From contig JADCRB010000011.1 in assembly GCA_021464245.1 (NCBI GenBank), positions 1,821,226 to 1,885,225 of the forward strand: DNA of 64,000 nt. Direction: 5' to 3'. The notes under the pieces were generated by a model. The model saw only the letters and a list, made by a program, of their open reading frames with translations. It was not told the DNA's origin and did not search any database. Source of the DNA: Carallia brachiata (taxonomy: Eukaryota > Streptophyta > Magnoliopsida > Malpighiales > Rhizophoraceae). A program made the translations under genes and the position numbers. Below are positions 37,159-48,049 of this stretch, one piece after another (within the stretch, counting starts at the first letter, position 1; every line of letters starts with the position of its first letter).

Positions 37159-40100
37159 CTTTATATAGATCAGAAGTCAGAAGAATACAAGTAGTGTGGG
37201 GAGAAAAGGGTAGGTCAAAAATAATGGCAGCTAGTGCGCATTGGCAAGATATTAATTAGATATTTACTCAAAATATTAAAATCTTTTTAGGGAGGAGTAT
37301 TTATCTGGTGACTTTTTAACTACTAAACAAGAAGGCAGGTGTCGATAGTCTTTAGATAATTTTAGATTCTTACGTATGGCTGAGAATATAATCCATGCTT
37401 CTTGACCCTGTAGCAGTGGGAAAATAATTATTAAATTACCAGGCATATTGGCGTTCCCGAGGACAAAGGTTCCCATCCAAAGCGATATTCTAAAGAAATG
37501 GAAAGTCGGAGGAAAAAACAGAATGAGAAGAGGAAGAATCGTTGACGTGGCTTTTCATAAATTTTGTTTCATTTTATGTCGTGAGAGAATAAGAGCCGAA
37601 GACCAAGAACATCTGGCCTTTTAGTGGGTTACCGGCTTCACTAAAACAGTAACCAAGAGGCCGAATGCTCGCCTGCGAGAAGGTATGCTACTGGCGATTA
37701 ATATTTGGAGACATTGGCTTTGGAAGTCTCGAAACTCTCGAAATAATTATATGACGTGAGATTTATTTTTTGTAAAAAAAAAAAATTAGAACTCATTGTC
37801 CAACACATCTTCTAGCTAAAAAAAGAAAAAAGAGGCCTGAATGCATGAGTTACATTTTTTTGTTTTTTGAACTTTATCTCTATATCTGAGAATTGAGTTT
37901 GCTCTTTTTGTTAGCACTCAGCAGACAGATTACCCAAGTGCATTTTGCTTCCAACATTGCTCAATGCTCAATTTCTTAACAGATGACTGCAGGATTTCAC
38001 GAAATTATAATAATCATTAAGATACTTTTTCTAATTCCAGCTCCAGCCTAGAATCGAGCTACAAAGAGCATACAACAAATTTCTAGATTAAAGTAATTTA
38101 ATGTCACCGAGTGAATACCCTCAAAGCTAAGAAATTGAAATTCTGAAATTCGGATTCACTCAATGATGGGGAAGACATTTATGGGATAGAAAAAGACTGC
38201 CCCTGATGCATATCGTAATGAACCAGAGAGTCTCCTAGAACTGGATTTACATGTAATTATACACATAGTTTAAATCAAAGGGCATAAGGGTACAGAATTC
38301 CAAGATTCATGCAGAAACTTGAAGAGTTGCATCATCTTTCCTCCCGCGAAAGCATATGATGCGACCTTACCCTCCTTTTGCCGTCATAAGGTTGGCTATC
38401 ATTCTTTTCTCTTAGGACACACCTGTGTTCTGATTCCAGTTGAAGCAAGGAAAACCTCTTGAAAATCAGCCATTTTCAACTGCTCTATCCCTCTCCAATT
38501 GGATCAAACAAACATCTGGGTGTTGCGGTGAAGAGGCTCCTTAACTGGATGATACTCCTTGTTAAGTATTTCTGTCACAATTTGAGGTTATTTGAATAAA
38601 AAAGGCCATTTTCCAGAGATATGATTTGGCCTTAACATGAGACCATTGAACAGTACGGAACAAGCGCCCATTGAGACAATCAACTACGAGAACAATAGCT
38701 GACAAGCTCCTCCATGAGACATAGTGTGCGTGCAATATTTCACTTGAATAAAAAAACAAATAAAAGAAGAAACTAAAGGGTTTTCTATCTCTGGATCTAA
38801 TGCATCGATTGCAACTCAACTAAAGATTCTCCTCTAAGTTTTAATTGCATCAAAAATATTTTGCCACAACCCAAGGATAACAAACAAAGCCTATAGGTGT
38901 CATGGACAACCATACAATATAAGACCTCTATATCATTCAGCTTTTGAACACTCCATCCAGACAAATGTCCACTTAGCACCAGCAAGACAATAACGTTACC
39001 AAAGTGAAACCACTAAGTATAGCCTAGTGACAACCAAACTTAAAGTTTGGGGAAGAGGTCTAGTTTGTGCACCTCTAGTGTTCAACTTACTCATAAAAAT
39101 ACCCTGTCCCCCAATCAAAAAAAAACCAAAAGAAAAAAGTCCAAAGTGAAAAAAGAAATGGAAACTTCCAGATACTTGTCATGTTCCGACAGAGGCGCAC
39201 ACATCTGCACACGCACCATTCCCTCAAACCAACTTGCTTTGATATTCATGCAGCTTCTGAACACTTCATCCTCACAAATGCCCACTTAGTAAAACAAAAA
39301 CATTACCAAAGGGAGGAAAAAAAAAAAAAGCTTCCAGATATTTGTCATGTTCCCATAGAGGAGCACACATGCACACCCACAACATTCCCTCTAACCCAAC
39401 TGGGAAAATCACTCTCTGTAGGGACATCCAGTCCCTGCCCCACAAAAGAATAAATAAAAGACTAAGTCAAGATGTGTTATCTAAGTGAAGATGTGTTGTC
39501 ATTATACACAATCTCAGAATGCACCCAAAAAAAAAAAAACAAGAAGATTCAGATAACATGACTCTACCTAGCAAGATGGCCCAGATACAGGGAATAAAGT
39601 TCTAGAAAGGAAAACAGCAGGGATGAAAAGAAAAATAGTAAAAATACAGTACAATATTTACTGATGCAGGACAGTCAAATCAAAGCAAAAACAAGAAGGA
39701 AAAAAAAAAAAGCAGGAGACCGCCCAAAAGGTTAAAAAAAACAAAAACAAGAACCCATAGGTAAACACACATGCATGTGCACTGAAAAATAGAAACAGAT
39801 GGAAATCAGCACTTGAAACAAATGAAAATCAACAAATGTTAAAAAATTCGACATTCAATCTCAATTATCAACAATCATAAGCAATCTTCTCTAATGACAT
39901 AATATAATCCCTATTTATGGAGCTAAGCTAACTAGGCTATAAAAGAATAACAATTATAGTCTAAATAGAAACATAACTCTAGATAAGAGAATAACTCTCA
40001 CTAGGAGAAAATCAAACATAATAGAAGTCTAATAAAATAGATCATCTAACGAATAATCACAAGCTAGATTATCATAATTACATAATATCAATAAATTCCC

Positions 40101-40411
40101 AAATAGTACATATTCTTCTTCTTCATCCCTCATTATATTCCCATTAGTCTAAGATATGCATCGATTAGATCATACAAAATTTTTGAAACAAATCAATTAA
40201 ATTCAGAGAGACAAAGAAATATGCAAAACAGAAAAGCCAGCTTCTCCTAAATAGAACTCTGGCCACACTGCCAAGTTCTTTCCATCACCAACCAGAGAGG
40301 AAAAAAGTTACCTAATCTCCTTGTTGCATTTGATTCCTGATGGCTGTATGCAGGAGATGATGATGGATATTCACCAACTTGACATTGCTGGAACAGCCAT
40401 AAAAGAATTCT
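37159..40411. other. Downstream region of the PPR gene; no gene recognised
   Basis: No supported gene. Parts of 38000-40400 could be long 3' UTR of the minus-strand PPR gene. The minus-strand open frames at 38562-38819 and 38797-38985 are unrecognised. Confidence 0.4.
38940..39401. repeat. Local segmental duplications
   Basis: 'gcttttgaacactccatcc...ccacttagca...cattaccaaag' at 38940-39005 is repeated in diverged form at 39251-39317. 'cttccagatacttgtcatgttcc...cattccctcaaacc' at 39165-39236 is repeated at 39330-39401. The two spacings differ (about 311 and 165 bp), so this is a compound tandem rearrangement. Confidence 0.7.
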
Positions 40412-42775
40412 CTATGGTGGAATGGCTGCTGATATGCTTTTTCGTCTCTTAACAAGTGCATTCATCAACTTAATGTAGGCAGATTTATGTAAACTAATGC
40501 CCTTCACTGCAGATTCTTGAAAGAATTGCATTGCATCCTTGTACATCCCCAGATCACAAAGCTCATTAATCTTTTGCGAATAAGCAAACAACTCTGGATC
40601 AGTTTCCTCAGGATCTAGGGTGCCAACGTGTTCTCCCTTGTGCAACAGTGAGGATTGGGCATCTAGCTTTCCTCTTTCCACAATTTTTTCCATGAACTCC
40701 TCTGCATCTTTCATCCTACCTGCGTCAGTAAGGGCACCAAGAATGGCATTATATGTATAAATATCAGGCCCCAGTTTCCTTGCTTCCATTTCTGCATAAA
40801 GATCAAATGCTTCCTTGAATCTTCCTTCTTTGCAAAGGCTTGATATTATGGTGTTGTATGTAACTGAATCAACTTTCCCTTTTGAAGCCCATTTATCAAA
40901 GAGCTTCAGAGCCTTTTCAAGCATATTCTCCCTACAAAGTCCACGGAGAAGTATATTACAAGTAAAAATATTTGGCTTGAAAGATTTTTTAACCATTTGA
41001 TTGTGAAACTGAAATGCTTTCTCAACTTGCCCCTCCCGGCAGTATCCGTATATGATTGTATTGTATGTAGTTTCATCTGGGACCAAACCATTCCCAAGAA
41101 GCTCATTCATTTATCTATTGCTTGATCAGTTTTTCCCACTTGGCATAACCCTCCAATGATAGTGTTATAGGTAACAACAGTTGGAATTATCTCTTTATCC
41201 TTCATTTCATCCCAAAGCTCGAAAGCTCTATCCAATTCTCCAATTTCACAATATCCCTTCATCAGTGTTCCATAGCTGATCTCATCAACAAAATAACCTC
41301 GCTTACTGGCAGTACTAAGCAACTGATATGCCTCATCAAGATTTCTCTCCCTACAAAGTGTACGAAGAAAGACATTGAGAGTGAAACTATCCATCTTCAA
41401 ACATTTTTTTCCCATTTCATTCATCATGCTGAATGCTTCACTCATCTTCCCAGCCTTACAGTAACCATTTAGCAGCGTGTTGTAAGTAACATTGTCCGGT
41501 GAAAACCCCTTTTTCCCATCTTAGTAAGGGTTTCACTTGCCTCATCCAGCTCCCCTCCTTAACATACCACTTAAGCATTATGTTATGCGTAACTTCATTC
41601 AATTTCACTCCCCTCTCTCCCATCTCTTCAACCAACCTAAATGCCTCCAAACTGCTACCACGATCAAAACATCCATTAATCAAAGTGTTATAAGTAACCA
41701 CGTCAGGCAACAACTTCAAGTTCTCCATCTCATCTTTCAACTTCAATGCCTCCTCAAGCCTAGCCTCTCTGCAGAACCCGTCGATCAGCACATTATAGGT
41801 CCAAACATCAGCCAACACGTTATTCTGTGCCATTAGTTCAATCACATTGGCCGCATCCTTCAACCAACCCAACTTACAATACCCAGAAACCAAAATGTTA
41901 TACGTACACCTATTTGGTGCCAAACCATTTGTTTTCATGTCCAACAGCAAATCCCTAGCCTCGTTCAACAAGCTTTTCTTTAAAAAAGCATCCAACAGCG
42001 TATTATATGTGATAGCATCCGGCAAACAACCAAACTCCCCCATATTACGGAGAAGCCCTTTTGCCTCTTTGAACTTGCTCTCCAAACAACACCCACGAAT
42101 CAAAATATTAAAAGTAGTGGTCGTAACATCGATATCAAGCTTGATCACATCACCGAAGATGGCTTTGGCCAAAGAAACGGAATGCGAAGAAGGGTACCTG
42201 ACGAGAGCACTGAGAAGGGTGTTGCAGGTCAGCACGTTGGGCTTGAGGCGCAACCTCTTCATCTTGTTAAAAATCTGAGCCGCATGGTGGGGCTTACCAG
42301 AGGCCACGTAGGCGCTGATGGACAGGTCAAGAAGAGCCTTGGGGATTCTGCGGGGGATATAGGTGGGATCAGGGCGGAGGATTTGGCGGTGGAGGGAGTC
42401 GTGCTTGTCGGCGGCGATGAAGGAGGTGAGGAGGGACTTGGCGTCGGGGAACTTGTTGAAGGCGAGGACGGAGGGGAGCAGGGAGAGGAGAGGGAGCGGA
42501 GAGAGGGCGGCGACGGAGGGAGGGAGGTGGGACTGGGCCCATTTGTACAAGGCGATGAGGTTGCTGGTCCTGTGGGCTAGGTTTTTGGAGGACAGCAATG
42601 ACAGGAGGATTTTAGGGTTGTTGGAGAGGTAGGGGATGCAGGCGTCCAGAGATGGGGAAGGGATTCTAAATTTCTCCAAACTCAGAGTTTTGGTTAGTGT
42701 TTCTATCACTTGTGCGTCTGTCATGGACTTTGAATTTGGGATACTTGGCGTCGCCATTCTCCTTGTTTCATCCAT
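40412..42775 (-). CDS. P-class pentatricopeptide-repeat protein, broken by three frameshifts
   Basis: PPR proteins bind organelle RNA one base per repeat and steer its processing, stability or translation. Start ATG at 42775 (a second, 18 nt on, at 42757); stop at 40412; span 788 codons; intronless, as usual. About 160 N-terminal residues without repeats are followed by a run of 35-residue P-type repeats (for example VVTYNTLINGCFDRGSSLEA, DVWTYNVLIDGFCREARLEE), so the P class is clear and no E or DYW domain is seen. Three one-base shifts break the frame: near 41551-41558 (GGGG run), near 41506-41517 (GGGAAAAAGGGG) and at 41107-41112 (GATAAATGAATG, one A too few). All lie in base runs and the protein is otherwise well kept. 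They may therefore be sequence errors, or a very recent pseudogene. Organelle targeting is inferred from the family only. Confidence 0.9.
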
Positions 42776-42967
42776 CCATCAGTGTCTTTGTGTCCCACAA
42801 ATTTTAAGGTTTCGGAAACATTTATTTGGTGATTTTGAGCTTAGAAAGAAAGAAACTACCGTTGTTTCTACCTGTTTTTGCAGATTGCAGAGTAAAGCCG
42901 TTTGCTTTGCCGGTAATATGGAGAGACAGAAATGGAGGCCTCGTATTTTATTTCAATGGAGAAACAC

Positions 42968-43202
42968 GGGGTGTTTGGTTGTTTTTTTTTTGCTTGAGAA
43001 TAAGAATGAGAATGAGTAATTCTCATTCTTAATATTTGGTAGGAAAAAATTCAATTTTCATTCCCTTATTTTTTGGAATAAAATTCTCTCATCTATAGGA
43101 ATCACCATTCTCATCTTTAGGTAGTTAATCATTCTTATTCTCTCATCTCCTCTCTCACTTTGTAAATTGTTTTATAATAAAATATTACAAATAAATCTCA
43201 TA

Positions 43203-43246
<44 letters not shown>

Positions 43247-43554
43247 CAATAAATATTTGTACATTATAATAAAATGAAATTTTCAAAAATTAGGATAATG
43301 ATTACATTATAAATGATAATAATATTATCTATATTTTCATAATATTAATAATAACCATAAATAATAAAATTATTTGCATAAAAATTTATAATTTTAATAA
43401 TAATTTATTTATTAATAATGACTTATTTTATAATATCTACAATATCATTTTTGTATAACAATATTATTCATACTTCTTCTTTGTTATCATTATTAATAAA
43501 AATTTATGTTATTTTTATTTTGGATTTTATATTTATGATTGTTATTGTGAAATA

Positions 43555-43586
<32 letters not shown>

Positions 43587-43890
43587 TAATTTATTATTAT
43601 TATTATTATTATCGTATTTAATATTTTTAATTTGAAATTATGTTACAATATTTTGGTATTTTTAATTTTTATTTTGATATTCATAATTTTTTATTTTTTG
43701 TATTTATTGGTTATTTATTTTTAATGAAATAAATATTATCATATATTTGATATTGATTCTGATTCTAAACTAAAACAAACGATTACAAAAGGTTTTGATT
43801 CTGATTCCTGAATAAAACAAACATGTCATAAAAAAAATCATTCCGTTTCCAATTCCACTTCCGATTCCAGCTCTTAAACCAAACGGCCCC
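42968..43890. mobile_element. MITE-like element, TAA-rich
   Basis: The left end GGGGTGTTTGGTT (42968) and the right end AACCAAACGGCCCC (43877-43890) form a short terminal inverted repeat. Near the left end is a 12-bp hairpin (AAGAATGAGAAT..ATTCTCATTCTT). The interior has (AAT)n at 43205-43245 and an (AAT)n/(ATT)n hairpin at about 43557-43612. No transposase. I find no matching target duplication, so the superfamily is open. Confidence 0.6.
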
Positions 43891-44084
43891 TAAATGGATA
43901 TAAATATAATTGAGACAATAATTTTCTGTGCATCTATTTGTGGGTTGCTCTACGCAAGAAATAATAAATTAAAGGAATTAACGAAATTTACTAAATTATA
44001 TTTGGGTAGGTCGAACAAATCACTGATATAATAATTTAGTAATATCTTACAAGATAAGATGTGTGGTTCAAAAATTTTCAAGTA

Positions 44085-44674
44085 GAGAATGTGAGAATGA
44101 ATAATTCTCATTTTTAGTATTTGCTAAAAAGTAATTTCATTCTTATCATTTGTTCATAGTAATGAGATTCTCCAAAAGAAATGACTAATTTTTCTCTTAT
44201 CAAAAGTATTCTTAGTCTCATTTTCTTCTATTTTCATTTTCTTTTATTATATATGCACACACAAATCTTTGAAAAACTTGTAAACAATTATAAACATAAT
44301 AGAACCAAAAACCAAAAATTTAATAAAAATATGTATAATAATAATGACAATAACATAACAATGATTATAATAAATAATTAAACTGTGCATTATAATGACA
44401 TTAAGTATTTGAAAAGTACGAAAATAATTAAATTAATTATAACAATAATTATAATATGAAAAATTTAGAAAATACATAATAATAATAATAACTTCTTAAC
44501 AACAACCAAAAAATAAAAATATTAGATCAAAAATAAAAATATTTACATAAAAATTTTATTTGATAATAATCATTTGTCAATTAATAATTAATAATATAAA
44601 ATACATGTTAAGAATAATAATAATGATAATAATAATAATAATAATAATACTACCAATAACATAAAATTCATATT

Positions 44675-44709
<35 letters not shown>

Positions 44710-45030
44710 TAGTAGTAGTAGTACTAGTAGTAGTAGTAGATTAATTCTTGATGGTAATTACAATTTTATTTTGATCATAATTTTAACATTTTTAATTCAC
44801 ATATTATATATTATTTTATATTTCATAATTTTTAATTTACATTTCTTTTTCAATTTTAATAACATTTCTCTTATATTATATTTGATATTGATTCCAATTC
44901 GAAAAAAAATAGTTGCAAAGAGAATTTGATTTTGATTTCATAGTAAATCAAACAAGTTTTAAAATTAGTTATTTTTTTTTCAATTATACTTGATTTTCAT
45001 TCCCATTCTGATTCCAATTATGATTCTACG
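44085..45030. mobile_element. Second, degenerate copy of the TAA-rich MITE-like element
   Basis: It has the same architecture as 42968-43890: a 'gagaatgaataattctcattttt' hairpin near the start, (AAT)n/(ATT)n tracts at 44610-44720 followed by AGT repeats, and a 'cccattctgattccaattatgattct' end. The terminal motif is lost. Boundaries are approximate. Confidence 0.5.
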
Positions 45031-46560
45031 ACGCCCCCTCAAAATCAAGATGGTGATGTGGCCAACTTGTGTTTGGAAACCAAATCAGTGAATTGCTCAA
45101 GTGGATGAGTTTTAGTAAAATTAGTAGTCAGATCAGTACAAGAGACAAAGGCCAAGTAATTAGTATTCTACACAATATACTAGCGAACAAAGTGACTAGT
45201 AATCTCAATGTGCTTGGTCTGCTCATGGAAAACATTATTTTGAGCAATCTCAATGGCACTATGGTTGTCACGATGAATTGATGTGGTAGAAGAATGTGTA
45301 ACGTATATCCTATAGGAGCCATCAGAGCATATCAATTCAGAGGCAGTATCTGCAGCCTGATGCTCAGCTTCAGTGCTAGATCGAGTAGTGACTGTTTGCT
45401 TTTTTTTACGCTAAGAAATTATGAATTTCCAAGAAAAAATAATATCGTATAGTAGAACACTTGTCTGTAGGATCTCCTGCCTAATCAAAATTAGAATGAG
45501 TTACGACTCAAGTAATGAGCGAGCAGAGAAATAAAGTACATAAAACATAGTCCCCTTGACATAATAACAAATATGAAGAACATCAAAGTGAATAGATCGA
45601 GGTACTATGCAATCTCAAATTGAGTAACTGTTAGATATACGAGACTTCCAACTAGTTGTCGATAAAGAGCAAGATCCTTCAATAGTGCGTCATCAGTGGG
45701 AGAAAATATGACATAGTACTTGAGAGGAGTACATAAATTTTTCCTATCACTGATCCTTATTCGAGTGAGCAAATCTGATGCATTTTTAGCTTGAGACAAA
45801 TAGTACTCTATAACATTAGATGAAACCTTGAGCTCTAAAAAATAATTGAGTAGATCAAGGTATTTCATCTTAAATTGTTGACTGATATACTTGAAATCAC
45901 TAACGTCCTACAAATCATCTCTTATGATAATCATATCATCAACATAAAGAGTAAAGTGATTCCTTAAGAACTTTTGCGAACAAACAAGTCAGTATTATAA
46001 GGACCCGAAGAAAAGTTAAAATGGTGCACTGTAGCACTGAATTTAGCAAACCATGACCGGGATGCTTGTTTGAGACAATAAAATGCTCAACGGAGACAAC
46101 AAACCATATTAGGTGGGTGATCATAACTAGGTGGAGGTTGAATGTAGACCTCTTCAATAAGATCACCATTAAGAAATGCATTCTTAACATCCATCTGGAA
46201 GAGTTATCAGTGATGAACTACAACAATTGTTAGCAAACTCCTGATAGAAGTAATTTGAGCCACAAGAGCAAAATCTCCTCATAGTCAATGCTCATACTCT
46301 TAAGTAAATTCTTTGGTCACCAATTGAGGTTTGTACTGCTTAATAGATTGTCACGACGAGCCCCCTGGGTGGAGGTACAACGAACATGGAATCTCCAGTT
46401 AGTAGGCCTTGGAAAAAACTTTTGGAAAATGACTTGAAGTCACCACTAACTATTTAGGTGAGATTGGAACACTATAAACCATCAATTCAGGAAATCGCCT
46501 TTTTCCAAAAATAATGAGACTTGATCTGCTCTACTAGCATTCAACGAGATTCAGTAGTAC
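45031..46560 (-). pseudogene. Copia pol remnant: reverse transcriptase and RNase H
   Basis: Reading leftward: YKPQLVTKEFT at about 46350 and a frameshifted segment equivalent to MDVKNAFLNGDL with a KQAS.SW block (46190-45939). Next is YYLSQAKNASDLLTRIRISD with TDDALLKDLALYRQLVGSLV (45868-45605). The RNase H words TVTTRSSTEAEHQAADTASE follow (about 45400-45340), then IHRDNHSAIEIAQNNVFHEQ (about 45280-45220). Its tail reads FTKTHPLEQFTDLVSKHKL near 45110-45065. Multiple stops and shifts. No LTRs are definable, so it is a truncated remnant. Confidence 0.85.
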
Positions 46561-46767
46561 AGTTATACTTGACAAAAGCCACAACTAGCCCAAAAGCCCA
46601 TCACACGTGGCAGTACCACTATTCACCTGATTTCATGTTAATGTACTTCTAATTAATTTTATTTGTTTATCTCTATATGACATACAAATTATCTATCACA
46701 TATATGTACATACATAAGCTTTTAAGAATTTTTATTTGTTGAAATTTCATAATTAAAAAAATAAATG

Positions 46768-47326
46768 GTTAATATAAAAAAATCACCAACTTTGCGTTAA
46801 ATAACAAATTTAGCACTAATTTTAAAAAATAACGAATTTAGCATGATCTAATTATTTTTTTTTAACAAATCTAATATGCCATCAATTTAACTTAATGGAA
46901 TCTGTTACCTTGCACACTTTGCACGCTTACGCGTAAAAATTTGATCACGTAACATGTGACGTGTAATTTAATTTATAATTAATAAAAATAAAAAAATACT
47001 TGGATAAAAAAAAAATCTGTCATCTCTTTTCTCTCTCTTTCTCTCTCGTGGGTCTTTTGATGATATTGATGCAACCCACAAACCTAAATTTGTAGTCTTT
47101 TGGCCAAGATTTTTCTTTTTTGGAATAGTTATAGTTTAAGTGGCTTTAATGTTTTGGGCAAACATTTGGTATTTTGTTCTTTTTTTTTTTTTTTTGTCTT
47201 TTGGCTTGATGATGCACATTATGAACTGTTATTGAAGTGTTGCTAATGAGTTCTTAGTTCATGGCGGCTTCCCTCACCTGCCACTGCAATGTTCTTACCA
47301 CCACAGTCCTCTTCCTCTCTCTCCCA

Positions 47327-47372
<46 letters not shown>

Positions 47373-48038
47373 CCCCATTGGGGTATGTGGTTGTGGGTGG
47401 ATTTTTTTTTTTTTATTGAGAAACAAAATTTGGTAGCTAGGTTTTTAGGGCTAATTTCGTCTCTAGGTTTTTGGTTTTGTTGTATGATTGGTTCACTAAT
47501 TGGTTGGTCTTTGAGGAGGCTAGTGACTCACAAAAGTAATTGAAAGAGTATGAAGTATGAAGAAAAAATTGAAAATGGGGCTATTGATTGACTATTGGCA
47601 ATTTTTGTTTCTATCATTGTGGATGAGAATTCAAATACTAAGAATTTAGAGTCTATGATTTGTTTGATAGGTGAGAAAGTGGAGACAATCTATTTGGCAA
47701 GCGAGAAAAGTGGAGAAAATCGTTGAGAAAATCAATGAGAAAGAGAAAAGGGTGGTAAATGAGAGAGGAAAGAAATAAGGGATTTTCTTGTATTTTTTTT
47801 ATTTAATTATCCTCTTATTTTTATTAATTGTAAATAAAATTACAAATGGCATGCCATTTAATTAAGTTTTTACGTGTAGGTGTGCCATGTGTATAAAGTA
47901 ACTGATTTCGTTAGGTTAAATTGACTGCGTGTTAAATTTATTACAAAATAATTAAACCGCGCTAAATTTGTTACTTTTTAAAATTTGTTCTAGATTTGTT
48001 ATTAAATATAAAGTTGGTATTTTTTTTTATATTAACCC
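46768..48038. mobile_element. MULE-like element with about 170-bp inverted ends and 11-bp duplication
   Basis: The ends GTTAATATAAAAAAA and its inverted partner open terminal inverted repeats of about 170 bp (46768-46945 against 47860-48038). Shared words include ACCAACTTT, ATAACAAATTTAGC and AATTTAAC. The 11-bp word AAAAATAAATG flanks both sides (46757-46767 and 48039-48049). Long inverted ends with a 9-11-bp duplication are the Mutator signature. There is no transposase. The GC-richer core (47240-47530) holds a frame opening MAASLTCHCNVLTTTVLF that runs into a (CT)n microsatellite (47335-47369). The core could be captured host sequence, as in Pack-MULEs. Confidence 0.85.
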
Positions 48039-48049
48039 AAAAATAAATG

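Noticed and set aside
42182..42632. Plus-strand ORFs rich in G, E and R across the PPR start
   Set aside because: They are antisense shadows of the PPR N-terminal coding sequence.
43205..43245. Possible CRISPR-like regular repeat
   Set aside because: It is a simple (AAT)n microsatellite. The window is plant nuclear DNA.
47289..47543. 84-codon ORF with SLSLSLS repeats
   Set aside because: This is translation of a (CT)n microsatellite inside the MULE-like element, not a credible protein by itself.
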